From NCBI GenBank assembly GCA_903871235.1, contig CAIQGA010000122.1:1-49673 (forward strand): a stretch of DNA of 49,673 nucleotides, written 5' to 3'. This document shows, one piece after another, positions 1 through 9,356 of the stretch. Numbering within the stretch: the stretch's first letter is position 1; each line of letters begins with the position of its first letter. This DNA is from an uncultured Chlorobiaceae bacterium. GTDB taxonomy: Bacteria > Bacteroidota > Chlorobiia > Chlorobiales > Chlorobiaceae. The notes beneath the pieces were generated by a model. That model was not told where the DNA came from. It saw only the letters and a program-made list of their open reading frames with translations, and searched no databases. Both the position numbers and the translations under genes were made by a program.

Positions 1-3000
1 CGCAAGGGTATTGCCGGTGCCATTGATAGCGGTATCCGTCAGTGTCAGGTTTTCGATATTGGCTCCCAACGTGTACGTTATACTGGACAGCACAGTATCA
101 GTACCTGCCGAAAAATCTTCAGTCACCACGTCACTGGTACTATCCACAACGTAAATATCATTACCCAAACCGCCGGTCATGCTGTCATTGCCTGCGCCGC
201 CATCAAGCGTATCGTTGCCAGCCTCACCCGTCATACGGTCATTTCCACCATAGCCGTAAATGAGGTCATCATTTGATGTTCCCAAAAGGGTATCATTGCC
301 CTCTGTGCCAGGAATAGTATGACTCTCCTCTGTTGTAAAATCGTAGGTTATGGTTCCTGCATAACTATTTCCAGCATAATCCTTAATCGAACCGGAAGTA
401 AAGGTCACAAAATAGTGAGTGCTGCACAGCAGGTTTGATGCAGGGTTGATGGACAGTGTGTTGCCGGATATCGTGAGGTTTGTGCTTGTTGCCGCATCAT
501 AGCTTTCAACAATCGTCCCATCAAATGAACCGCTGTGAATGGCGATAGTACCGGTTCCCTTCTTAATCGCTTCGCTGAAGGACAGCACAATGTCGATACC
601 CACTGGAACGTCAGTTGCACCATCGACAGGATTAGCGGAAATGAGATCTGGCGCTGTAACATCAGGAAAGTAATATGTTGACGACAGCCGTGCAACCCTT
701 ACATAATCAATATCAAAAAGATATGACGTATTATCTGCGGCTCTTGTAACCGGGTTAAGTGCTCCGCTGTAAGCTTCTATCCAATCTGGCCCTGGTGCCC
801 AGATGTTCAGGTGCAGTTGCATCGCATTCTGGGGAATATAATCTGCTTCCATACGGACCAACTCACCGTCAACAAACCATCGTACGGCATTTTGAAACCA
901 TTCGACCCGATAGAGGTGGTCTTCTGTTATAACTCCTTCAATGGAATTAAATTGGGGATGACCTGCGCCAAGAGGCTCATTAGCGTAGATGTTTGTCTGA
1001 ATCTGATCGGGTTTATTCGACAGCGCTTCAAAATCGATTTCGTCATGAAGGTTGCCCGGGTTGTTAGTGTAGCTGAACATGCCTCCGACAAGACCATCTA
1101 CCGGATTGACGAAATGAGCCTTGAACTCAAAAACAATACCACCCGTATAGTTTGAAAACGTCTGTTTGGTAATAGCTTCTGAGCCATAAAAAGAGGGCAC
1201 AGAACGGTTGCTGGGGTTGTAGGTATCAAGTTTAAGATGCAATTCTCCATCTGAAACAAGCGGAAGCTCAGCGCGCTGTTGAGTACGCCCGTAAAATGAG
1301 GGGTTTCCCACCGGGTAGGCCCAGATAGCCGAATTTAATTGAGTGTTGAAATCATCAACGAATAGAGTTTCTATCTCAACAATCGGTCCGTTTGTCGTAA
1401 AATCATACGCTGACCCGGCAAAATGATCCCCGGCAAGATTGTTGACCGAACCGGCATCAAGTGTAACGTAATAATGCGTACTATCCGCAAGATTTGCTGT
1501 TGGGTTGATTGTTAACTTATTCTCTGCAATTGAAAGATTTCCACTGGTTGCCACATCGTAACGTTCCACAACAGGACCGTTAACCGAACCACTGTGAAGC
1601 GCAATAGTGCCTGTACCTAACGTAATCGCTTCATTGAACTTCAGCACAATATTACTGCTGACATCAAATTCCGATGTCCCTTCGGGAGAGCTGATGGTAA
1701 GCACCGTTGGTGATGTCATCCCACCAGGATTTACCAGCACAGTTTGCAGACTGCTCACCGTCTCATAGTTCATCAGATTATCCCAATATCCTGCAACAAC
1801 CGTTATGTGCTTTCCGACCTCATTCTGGGTCAAGGTTATCGCAGTAGCACTATTTCCACCATTAATAGTGACACCATCAGCTTTCCATACATAAGTGGGT
1901 GCTGTATGAATACCATCCAAATCTTCCAGCTTATTGCTTGCCGTTAATACCGAGCCCTGAACAACGCTGCCGGTAATAAGAACAGTGCCCGTTGGCGCAT
2001 TATTGAACTCCAGGAATGTGTTTCCAGTAACACTTAAGGCCTCACCTGTACCCTGGTTCACCGTGTTACCCTCAGAAAATGTCCAGTCCATCTGCACGGT
2101 AGCTGTCGAATATTCGAAGTTGTTACTGTAAGCAATTTGCTGAAGTACAGAATCGACCAGGCTTTGCGTTGCATGGTCGTTGAAAGTGATCTTCAACAGC
2201 CCCTCGGAGTTGCTGTTGATAACACCAATTGCCGTACCTCCTATCGTGAGATTGCTCCCTTCGATCAACGCACCGAGAGAACCGAAATGTTTGGCAGAAA
2301 ACAGATCATTGTTATCAGCGCCACCATGACGTGACAGGGTAAGTGTTGCACCAGAATAGTTCCCACTCAGTGCAAGAGCTGCATCATAAATCTGGACATC
2401 ACGATCCAGCACAACTGGTATCCCATTTTTGGTATAGACATTGATGGCATCAAGAGAATTGATTTTGCCAAAATCAGTGTCCAGGCTTCCATCGCTGTTA
2501 TAACGCACAACAACAATATCACTGGTATTATACCCGTTTGTACTGGTATTGCGAATAACACTCCCCGACACAAGAATTTTGCCGTCGGATTGCACGGTCA
2601 TATCGGCGCCATAAGCATACTTCCATGTAGCATCAGAAATAGTTGTCGTAACTCTACCATCACCATCAAAGCTTTCATCCAGCGTACCATCTTTGTTATA
2701 ACGCACCAGAGCTATTTTCCATGTATCATTCCACTGGCCGCTGCCAGCAACAAGGATTTTACCATCGCTCTGGACGACAACACTAAACCCTTTGTCATAT
2801 TGAGTCAGGCCGGTAGTCACTTTTCCGTCACCATCAAAGCTTGTATCCGGTGTGCCATCGGGGTTATAGCGGGCCAAAGCGAAATCATACCGCCCTGCAT
2901 AATAAGCCAACCCGGCCACAAGAATTTTCATTTTTCCGTCATCAGGCTGAATGGTCACACTCTCTGCCGCGCTCCACCAATCATAGGAACCAGTAACAAA

Positions 3001-6000
3001 ATCAGTGATAAGCTTGCCATCGTCAGAAAACGTGGTGTCAGGTGTGCCATCTTGATTGTAACGTGCAACGGCAAAGTTGCGCATTTGAACATCAGTGGCA
3101 GTGAATCCTGCAACAAGTATCTTGCCATCAGATTGCACTACGAGGCTATTAGCGTGATCCAAACGTGTATTAAAATCCGTAGTTAACTTGCCATCATCAG
3201 AAAATGTGGTATCAGGAGTTCCGTCCATATTGAAACGCAAGACAACAATATCCTGATTGTTCCCCCCGGCTAACAGGATCTTACCGTCAACCTGTACAAC
3301 ACTCATGTACGCATAATAATGGTCGAGAATACCCGATGTATAGGCGGGAATATTCGTTGTTACTTTACCATCATCGGAAAAACTCGTATCCAACGTACCG
3401 TCAGGGTTATAACGGGCCAACGCAAAGCAAGAGTTAGATTTTCCTGCCGCCAGAATTTTGCCGTCACTTTGCATCGTCAGGCCAAAGCAATAATCCAAAC
3501 TACCAAAATCAGTCGTCAGTATGCCGTCACCGGAGAAGGTCTTATCAAGGCGCCCGTCAGCATTAAAGCGCGCCAACGCAAAATCACTTAACGCAAAATC
3601 ACTTTTAAAACCAGCGCAGCTTGATCCCGCGACAAGAATCTTTCCACCAGCCTGCAAAAAAATACTGGAACCTGTATCGCATAAGCTAAAATCTATGACA
3701 CTTTTCCCATAACCATTAATATTAAAGGTGGGTGCAAGAGGATCGTCGCTTGTGCCATTGATGGTTACGGTAACGGTCTGGTCAGCGTAAGCCCCGAACT
3801 CGTCCGTTACACGGGCTGTATAGCTATCGGTAACCGTTTCACCCTCAAAAAGCGCCTGTGTTGCAGCTTTGGTATCATCAAGCGTGTAGGTCCAGACTCC
3901 AGTGTTTGTATTGATGGCTATGCTGCCATAAGTGCTCGACGGCGTTGTGTCGGCAATGCTCCAACTCAGGGTTGCACCAGTATCAACATCAGTGGCCGTC
4001 AACTTGCCGCTGGCCGTAGCCAAACCGTCAACCCGATAGCCGGCCTCAGTTACCGATCCCTGACGAGTTTCCGCTGAATTCGTTACCACTGGCGCATCGT
4101 TCGTGCCATTGATGGTTATCGTTTCTGTGGTGGTCGGGTAGTCCGTGAAATTTGTTGAATTGTTGATCAGCACTGATACCGTACCGCTGCTCCAATTTGC
4201 AACAATCAGGTCAGGCTTGCCATCGCCGCTCACATCCGCACTCGTAACTGAACATGGATAAGATCCCGTCGCGTAATCCGCTCTGTCGGCAAAAATGCCA
4301 TCACCTTTGTTGAGCAGCACTGATACCGTCCAATCACTCCAATTAGCAACAATCAGGTCAGGCTTGCCATCGCCATTCACGTCCGCACTCGTGACTGAAT
4401 GTGGTCCATGTCCAGTAGCGTAATCGACTTTGTCGTCAAAAGCACCCTTATTACCATTGTTTAGCAGCACCGATACCGTATTGCTGCGGGAATTAGCAAC
4501 AATCAGGTCAGGCTTGCCATCGCCATTCACGTCTACACTCGTCACGGAATATGGAATCTCTCCTGTCGCATAGTCAACTTTTGCAGCAAAGTCGCCATAA
4601 CCGTTGTTTAGCAGTACTGATACCGTATTGCTATAATAATTAGCGACAATCAGGTCAGACTTGCCATCGTCGTTCACGTCTGCACTCGTAACTGAACATG
4701 GATAAGATCCCGTCGCGTAATCCGCTCTGTCGGCAAATGCACCGTCACCATCGTTTTTCAGCACCGTTACTGTATTGTTACCACCGTTAGCGACAATCAG
4801 GTCAGGCTTTTCGTCGCTGTTCACATCAGCAATCGTTACTGATCGAAAAGATCCCGTTGCGCATTCGACTGGCGTCGCGAAAGTACCGTCGCCATTGTTT
4901 TTTAGCACTGATACGGTACTGCTGTAAGCAACAATCAGGTCAGGCTTGCCGTCGCCGTTCACGTCTGCACTCGTCACTGACTCTGGACCATATCCCATCG
5001 CGTAGTCAACGTTATCTGCAAAGGTGCCATTGCCATTGTTTTTAAATACAGACACCGTATAGCTGCTGTTATTAGCAACAATCAAGTCAAGCTTGCCGTC
5101 GCCATCCACGTCCGCACTCGTCACTGACTCTGGAAGAGATCCTGTTGCATAGTCGACTTTGTCGGCAAAAGACATTTCTGCAATAGCAGCACGATCAAGA
5201 ACCTGATAAGAGACAACAATCGTTGTCTGTTCACCCTGCCCCATTGCATTATAAACAGCGCTTGAGGGGTCGATTGTGAGTATACTGCCATTCATTGTAA
5301 TGCTGGATAAAGCAAATAGCACACCATCAACGGTATAGGTTACACTTCCAACGCGAAGCATGTTTGTGAGGTCATCGTCATGGGCATTGGCCAGCAGGTC
5401 CAAGCTGACAGATGAGTCTCCTTCTGCCACTGTTGCAACAAGAGGGGCGGATACGCCGTGGATGGTTACGGTTATGGTCTGGTCAGCGTAAGCTCCAAAC
5501 TCGTCCGTTACCCTGGCGGTGTAGCTCTCGGTAGCGGTTTCGCCCTCATGAAGTGCCTGCGTTGCGGCTTTGGTATTGTCAAGCGTGTAGGACCAGACTC
5601 CAGTGTTTGCATTGATTGCTATGCTGCCATAAGTGCTTGCTGGCGTTGTGTCAGCAATACTCCACGTCTGGGTTGCACCAGTATCTGGGTCACTGGCCGT
5701 CAATGTGCCACTGGCCGTAGCCGAACCTTCGAGCAGATAACCGGCCTCTATTACAAAACCTTGCCGTGCTTTCGCTGAATTTGTTACAACAGGCGCATCG
5801 TTTGTGCCAAGGATAGTTATCGTTTCCGTGGTGGTCGGGTAGGCGGTGAAACTTGTTGAACTGTTCAGCAGCACCGATACCGCGCTGCTCTGATTAGCAA
5901 TAATCAGGTCAATCTTGCCGTCGCCATCCACGTCCGCACTCGTCACTGATTGTGGAGAATATCCCGTCGCATAGTCAACTTTCTTGGCAAAGGTGCCATC

Positions 6001-7683
6001 ACCTTTGTTTAGCAATACTGATACCGTATTGCTGAAATAATTAGCAACAATCAGGTCGGACTTGCCATCATCGTTCACGTCCGCACTTGCTACTGAATAT
6101 GGTCGAGTATAATAACCAGCTCCCGTCGGGTAGTCGGCTTTAGTGGCAAAAGTGCCATCGCCATTGTTCACCAGCACCGATACCGTATTGCCAATATAAT
6201 TAGCAACAATCAGGTCAAGCTTACTGTCGCCGGTCACGTCCGCACTCGTCACGGAAAGTGGTCCTTTTCCCGTCGGGTAGTCAACTTTCGTAGCGAAAGA
6301 ACCACACCCATTATTCACCAGCACCGATAACGTGTCGCTGCCCCAGTTAGCAGCAATCAAGTCAGGCTTGCCGTCGCCGGTCACGTCCGCACTCGTCACT
6401 GAACTTGGTTGAGATCCTGTCGCATAGTCGACTTTAGTGGCAAAGGTGCCATAACCATTGTTTTTCAATACCGACACCGTATTGCTGCTCTCATTAGCAA
6501 CAATCAGATCAGACTTACCGTCGCAGTTCACGTCCGCACTCGTCACTGACTCTGGCCAATATCCCGTCGCGTAGTCAACTTTATCGACAAACGTGCCTTT
6601 GCCATTGTTCACAAGCACCGACACCGTATTTCTGTTCCTGTTAGCAGCAATCAGGTCAAGCTTGCCGTCGCCGTTCACGTCCGCACTCGTGACGAAACTT
6701 GGATAAGATCCCGTAGCGTAATCAACTTTATCGGCAAACGTGCCATTGCCTTTGTTGAGCAGCACAGATACGCCAGAATTAACATTAACAACAATCAGAT
6801 CGGGCTTGCCGTCGCCATTCACGTCTGCACTTGTAACTGACGTTGGGTTAGATCCCGTCGCGTAATCCAATTTGGTGGCGAAAGACATTTCTGCAATAGC
6901 TGCACTATCAAGAACCTGATAGGAGACAACAATTGTTGTCTGTTCACCTTGCACCATTGAGTTATAAACACTGCTTGAAGGATCAATGCTGAGTGTATTA
7001 CCGTTCATTGTGATGCCGGACAAAGCAAATAGCACCCCATCAACGGTATAGGTTACAGTTCCAACACGGAGCGTGTCGGTAAGGTCGTCGTCATGGGCGT
7101 TGGCCAACAGGTCCAGGCTGATGAGGGACGAGTCTCCTTGTGTAACCGTTATTGCAAGAGGGCCTGATACTGTAGGGATACTGTTTGTCAACAGATAACC
7201 ATAGTCCGGCGCGTCTACCATTGCCGCTGGCTCCACTGTACCGGTCTGTACCTCCAGCACCCAGTCGCCGCCTGACGCTGTGCCGCCAGTAGGATCATCC
7301 GAAGCTGCAACATCGGCTCCGGTAATCTGAGACAGGGTTTCGATGAACTGCCGCCCTTGCTCGCCAGCGGCAACATTGCATCCATAAAGCAGCAGATCAC
7401 CAGTGCTGGTCAGAGCACTACCGATAAGCGCAAGTTGGATGGCATACAAGTCAAGAGTGGAATTGTTCAGCAGGGTTGAGCCAATGGTGAGGAAACCGGG
7501 GGCTCCATGCGAAATAATCTGTATGGAATCATAGCCACTATGCCCGGAGAGAGCCGTGACCATTTGATCAATGCCGTCCTGGTTTGCATCAAGCACCTGG
7601 TACTCAGTACTAAGCGCAAATTGTGAAATCAGAAGACCCTTGTCGTTGACGCGACTATCGATGAAGACTCTGGTTGTAGCCAT
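1..7683 (-). CDS. Giant multidomain RTX/VCBS surface protein with embedded GH16 domain (C-terminus beyond the window)
   Basis: The minus-strand frame from ATG at 7683 stays open to base 1 (2561 codons), so the gene continues off the left edge. Domains in order: DUF4347 (about residues 4-165, ending in GGDWVLE); cadherin-like segment (173-265); seven FG-GAP repeats with DVNGDGKPDL-type calcium loops (265-615); VCBS domain (615-742); a second cadherin-like/7x FG-GAP/VCBS set (745-1310); seven delta-60 repeats (1323-1731, SDGKILVAG); Ig-like and Big_5-like domains (about 1899-2095); a GH16 glycosidase-like domain (2106-2332) with E2215, D2217 and E2219 in E-I-D-F-E; another Big_5-like domain (2339-2448); RTX nonapeptides (GGAGNDSMTGG type) to the edge. 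There is no classical signal peptide, and RTX proteins of this build usually leave by a type I secretion system; none is encoded nearby. Likely role (inference): extracellular adhesin or cell-surface glycan-active protein. No clear Shine-Dalgarno sequence precedes the ATG. Confidence 0.93.
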   Translation of the reverse strand, partial: MATTRVFIDSRVNDKGLLISQFALSTEYQVLDANQDGIDQMVTALSGHSGYDSIQIISHGAPGFLTIGSTLLNNSTLDLYAIQLALIGSALTSTGDLLLYGCNVAAGEQGRQFIETLSQITGADVAASDDPTGGTASGGDWVLEVQTGTVEPAAMVDAPDYGYLLTNSIPTVSGPLAITVTQGDSSLISLDLLANAHDDDLTDTLRVGTVTYTVDGVLFALSGITMNGNTLSIDPSSSVYNSMVQGEQTTIVVSYQVLDSAAIAEMSFATKLDYATGSNPTSVTSADVNGDGKPDLIVVNVNSGVSVLLNKGNGTFADKVDYATGSYPSFVTSADVNGDGKLDLIAANRNRNTVSVLVNNGKGTFVDKVDYATGYWPESVTSADVNCDGKSDLIVANESSNTVSVLKNNGYGTFATKVDYATGSQPSSVTSADVTGDGKPDLIAANWGSDTLSVLVNNGCGSFATKVDYPTGKGPLSVTSADVTGDSKLDLIVANYIGNTVSVLVNNGDGTFATKADYPTGAGYYTRPYSVASADVNDDGKSDLIVANYFSNTVSVLLNKGDGTFAKKVDYATGYSPQSVTSADVDGDGKIDLIIANQSSAVSVLLNSSTSFTAYPTTTETITILGTNDAPVVTNSAKARQGFVIEAGYLLEGSATASGTLTASDPDTGATQTWSIADTTPASTYGSIAINANTGVWSYTLDNTKAATQALHEGETATESYTARVTDEFGAYADQTITVTIHGVSAPLVATVAEGDSSVSLDLLANAHDDDLTNMLRVGSVTYTVDGVLFALSSITMNGSILTIDPSSAVYNAMGQGEQTTIVVSYQVLDRAAIAEMSFADKVDYATGSLPESVTSADVDGDGKLDLIVANNSSYTVSVFKNNGNGTFADNVDYAMGYGPESVTSADVNGDGKPDLIVAYSSTVSVLKNNGDGTFATPVECATGSFRSVTIADVNSDEKPDLIVANGGNNTVTVLKNDGDGAFADRADYATGSYPCSVTSADVNDDGKSDLIVANYYSNTVSVLLNNGYGDFAAKVDYATGEIPYSVTSVDVNGDGKPDLIVANSRSNTVSVLLNNGNKGAFDDKVDYATGHGPHSVTSADVNGDGKPDLIVANWSDWTVSVLLNKGDGIFADRADYATGSYPCSVTSADVSGDGKPDLIVANWSSGTVSVLINNSTNFTDYPTTTETITINGTNDAPVVTNSAETRQGSVTEAGYRVDGLATASGKLTATDVDTGATLSWSIADTTPSSTYGSIAINTNTGVWTYTLDDTKAATQALFEGETVTDSYTARVTDEFGAYADQTVTVTINGTSDDPLAPTFNINGYGKSVIDFSLCDTGSSIFLQAGGKILVAGSSCAGFKSDFALSDFALARFNADGRLDKTFSGDGILTTDFGSLDYCFGLTMQSDGKILAAGKSNSCFALARYNPDGTLDTSFSDDGKVTTNIPAYTSGILDHYYAYMSVVQVDGKILLAGGNNQDIVVLRFNMDGTPDTTFSDDGKLTTDFNTRLDHANSLVVQSDGKILVAGFTATDVQMRNFAVARYNQDGTPDTTFSDDGKLITDFVTGSYDWWSAAESVTIQPDDGKMKILVAGLAYYAGRYDFALARYNPDGTPDTSFDGDGKVTTGLTQYDKGFSVVVQSDGKILVAGSGQWNDTWKIALVRYNKDGTLDESFDGDGRVTTTISDATWKYAYGADMTVQSDGKILVSGSVIRNTSTNGYNTSDIVVVRYNSDGSLDTDFGKINSLDAINVYTKNGIPVVLDRDVQIYDAALALSGNYSGATLTLSRHGGADNNDLFSAKHFGSLGALIEGSNLTIGGTAIGVINSNSEGLLKITFNDHATQSLVDSVLQQIAYSNNFEYSTATVQMDWTFSEGNTVNQGTGEALSVTGNTFLEFNNAPTGTVLITGSVVQGSVLTASNKLEDLDGIHTAPTYVWKADGVTINGGNSATAITLTQNEVGKHITVVAGYWDNLMNYETVSSLQTVLVNPGGMTSPTVLTISSPEGTSEFDVSSNIVLKFNEAITLGTGTIALHSGSVNGPVVERYDVATSGNLSIAENKLTINPTANLADSTHYYVTLDAGSVNNLAGDHFAGSAYDFTTNGPIVEIETLFVDDFNTQLNSAIWAYPVGNPSFYGRTQQRAELPLVSDGELHLKLDTYNPSNRSVPSFYGSEAITKQTFSNYTGGIVFEFKAHFVNPVDGLVGGMFSYTNNPGNLHDEIDFEALSNKPDQIQTNIYANEPLGAGHPQFNSIEGVITEDHLYRVEWFQNAVRWFVDGELVRMEADYIPQNAMQLHLNIWAPGPDWIEAYSGALNPVTRAADNTSYLFDIDYVRVARLSSTYYFPDVTAPDLISANPVDGATDVPVGIDIVLSFSEAIKKGTGTIAIHSGSFDGTIVESYDAATSTNLTISGNTLSINPASNLLCSTHYFVTFTSGSIKDYAGNSYAGTITYDFTTEESHTIPGTEGNDTLLGTSNDDLIYGYGGNDRMTGEAGNDTLDGGAGNDSMTGGLGNDIYVVDSTSDVVTEDFSAGTDTVLSSITYTLGANIENLTLTDTAINGTGNTLA
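690..1368 (-). other. Glycoside hydrolase family 16-like domain inside the giant protein
   Basis: Residues about 2106-2332. The segment opens with LFVDDFN and contains HDEIDFEAL at 1027-1041, which matches the GH16 nucleophile/acid-base motif E-x-D-x-E with both glutamates and the aspartate present. The flanking hallmarks of the jelly-roll fold are also visible: GGIVFEFKAHF, HLYRVEWFQNAVRWFVDG, and a closing YLFDIDYVRV strand. GH16 enzymes cut beta-1,3 or beta-1,4 glucans or galactans; the substrate cannot be read from the sequence. Confidence 0.8.
2490..3715 (-). repeat. Seven delta-60 repeats within the giant protein
   Basis: Seven units of roughly 55-60 residues carry the pattern SDGKILVAG ... 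FALARYNPDGTLDTSF ... DGKVTT, the signature of the delta-60 repeat family (TIGR02608). Seven such units would suit a beta-propeller; that fold is an inference. Confidence 0.85.
3754..5451 (-). repeat. Internal 1.71-kb module, copy 2
   Basis: Residues about 745-1310 of the giant protein, running from APLVATVAEGDSS to VTVTING. It again holds one cadherin-like segment, seven FG-GAP units and one VCBS domain. Units 4 and 7 of this copy share DRADYATGSYPCSVTSADV almost base for base, pointing to recent unit duplication or gene conversion inside the copy. Confidence 0.85.
5455..7167 (-). repeat. Internal 1.71-kb module, copy 1 (cadherin-like, 7x FG-GAP, VCBS)
   Basis: Residues about 173-743 of the giant protein. 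The module begins at SGPLAITVTQGDSS and ends at ITVTIHG. The same domain order with near-identical boundary sequences recurs immediately downstream, offset by about 1716 bp (for example TYTVDGVLFALS and TNDAPVVTNSA occur in both). Each FG-GAP unit is about 48 residues (D-Y-A-T-G ... SVTSADVNGDGK ... VSVLLNNGDGTF). Confidence 0.85.
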
Positions 7684-8153
7684 GATCGTTGTATGGTTTG
7701 GTTGCTCAAAATGTTGCGCTCACCTGCCAACAAACAAACAGCAATACCACCCAATGAGCGGAAAGGAAACTTTATTCCAATTATTAATACGACGCAAGCC
7801 CGACTGCACAGTATTACACCAAAACCAGTTAAATCATACAGTGAGCCTGAAAAAAAACAAATATCACATTTCACAAATGTAGCACCAATACTACAATTTT
7901 TTCAAAAAAAACACATAAAGAACAATCCATTTGGCTTTTTTATTTAATCGAAAATGAATCTTATTGACTACGTCATGCAACCAAACGGCTCTACCAAGAG
8001 ACTTTTTGTAAGGAAAAATCAATTAATTGGGCAACAGGAGGGACAGTAATCAGCAGGAACAGAAACAGATAGATTGGGGTATTTGCGGGATGAATGTGAA
8101 TATTTCGGACGCCATTGTGGGGACACGCAAGAACATGCCCCCACAAATTTCAT
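7684..8153. other. Intergenic region upstream of the giant gene
   Basis: 470 bp, AT-rich, no credible gene. It should hold the promoter of the giant minus-strand gene. A small inverted repeat TGTAG-N8-CTACA lies at 7878-7895 within runs of A/T, a possible operator but too short to call. The right end carries the stem-loop listed separately. Confidence 0.5.
8115..8146 (-). terminator. Stem-loop just downstream of alaC
   Basis: TTGTGGGG at 8115-8122 pairs perfectly with CCCCACAA at 8139-8146 around a 16-nt loop, beginning 8 nt after the aminotransferase stop codon. There is no T-tract on the minus strand after the stem, so it is a poor intrinsic terminator and may instead stabilise the 3' end of the mRNA. 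Confidence 0.4.
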
Positions 8154-9356
8154 TTATTCACGCAGGAATTTTTTAATATTCCGCGCAGCCTGCCGAATCC
8201 GCTCCTCATTCTCAATCATGGCGACACGCACATACTCATCACCGTAGGCGCCGAATCCTATGCCGGGACTGACGGCGACTTTTGCTTCAGTAAGCAGTTT
8301 CTTGCTGAACTCAAGGCTTCCCATGGCGCGGAAGGGTTCTGGAATCCGGGCCCAGACGAACATGCTTGCCCTTGGAGTTACCACCGGCCAGCCTGCGTTG
8401 ATAAAACTTTTAACCATGACATCACGCCGTTTGCGATAGACCTCGCAGATCTCCTGAACGCAGCTCTGGTCTTCGGTGAGGGCAATGGTTGAGGCAACCT
8501 GAATGGGGGTGAAGGTACCGTAATCGAGCCAACTCTTGATTTTTTCGAGGGCGCCGATCAGTTTGGCGTTTCCAACCATGAACCCGACACGCCATCCGGC
8601 CATGTTGTAGGTTTTTGAGAGGGTGTAGCTCTCGACGGCAACATCCTTTGCTCCGGGTACCTGAAGGATTGAGGGGGTGACGTAGCCATCATAAGTCAGT
8701 TCGGCGTAGGCAATGTCACTGATAATATAAAAGCGCTCCTGACGGGCAATATCGACCAGCTTCTGATAAAAAGGAAGCTCGACAGTGGCCGTGGTAGGAT
8801 TGTTGGGGAAATTCACCACCAGATACTTGGGCTTTGGCGACGATTCGCGCAGTGCTTTTTCTATGTTTGCAAAAAAGCCCTCTTCGTCAAGGGTAAAATC
8901 GTCGTTCAGTTCCAGTTTCAGGCGATGGACGTTGCCGCCGGCAAGAATGAATGCCTGGGAGTGAATGGGATAACAGGGATCGGGCACCATGGCAAGATCA
9001 CCGGGATTGGTGATGGCCTGCACAAGGTGAACATAACCCTCTTTTGAGCCCATCGTTGCCACAACCTCGCGATCAAGGTCAAGGTCTACATTATACTTTC
9101 GCTTGTACCAGGTTCCCACCGCACCACGAAGCTTGTAAATTCCCTTTGAAACGGAATAGCCGTGAGTCCTCGGTTTATTGATGCTTTCAATCAGTTTATC
9201 GACAATGTGCTGAGGTGTCGGGCCATCAGGATTACCCATCGAAAAATCAATAACATCCTCTCCGGCACGCCGTTCAGCCATTTTCAGCTCATTGACTGCA
9301 GCAAAGACATACTTGGGCAAACGCTTGATCTTGTCAAACTCTATTTCATCAAACAT
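8154..9356 (-). CDS. alaC: AlaC-type alanine/class I aminotransferase
   Basis: PLP-dependent fold-type I aminotransferase of about 400 residues. It closely follows the E. coli AlaC (YfdZ) pattern along its whole length: IDFSMGNPDGPTP near the N-terminus, HGYSVSKGI, the pyridoxal lysine in TLSKTYNMAGWRVGF, DYGTFTPIQVA, and AKVAVSPGIGFG near the C-terminus. It most likely transfers amino groups between alanine/pyruvate and glutamate/2-oxoglutarate; related proteins are sometimes annotated as LL-diaminopimelate aminotransferases, so the substrate is less sure than the family. I chose ATG at 9356 (MFDEIEFDKIKRL), since the open frame upstream codes for a non-homologous hydrophobic stretch. It is divergent from the hdr-flox operon, with about 450 bp between. 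Confidence 0.85.
   Translation of the reverse strand: MFDEIEFDKIKRLPKYVFAAVNELKMAERRAGEDVIDFSMGNPDGPTPQHIVDKLIESINKPRTHGYSVSKGIYKLRGAVGTWYKRKYNVDLDLDREVVATMGSKEGYVHLVQAITNPGDLAMVPDPCYPIHSQAFILAGGNVHRLKLELNDDFTLDEEGFFANIEKALRESSPKPKYLVVNFPNNPTTATVELPFYQKLVDIARQERFYIISDIAYAELTYDGYVTPSILQVPGAKDVAVESYTLSKTYNMAGWRVGFMVGNAKLIGALEKIKSWLDYGTFTPIQVASTIALTEDQSCVQEICEVYRKRRDVMVKSFINAGWPVVTPRASMFVWARIPEPFRAMGSLEFSKKLLTEAKVAVSPGIGFGAYGDEYVRVAMIENEERIRQAARNIKKFLRE

Noticed and set aside
3754-7167. Regularly spaced repeats resembling a CRISPR array
   Set aside because: The ~145-bp period is in frame and codes for FG-GAP units with conserved DxNxDGxxD; spacers are not unique.
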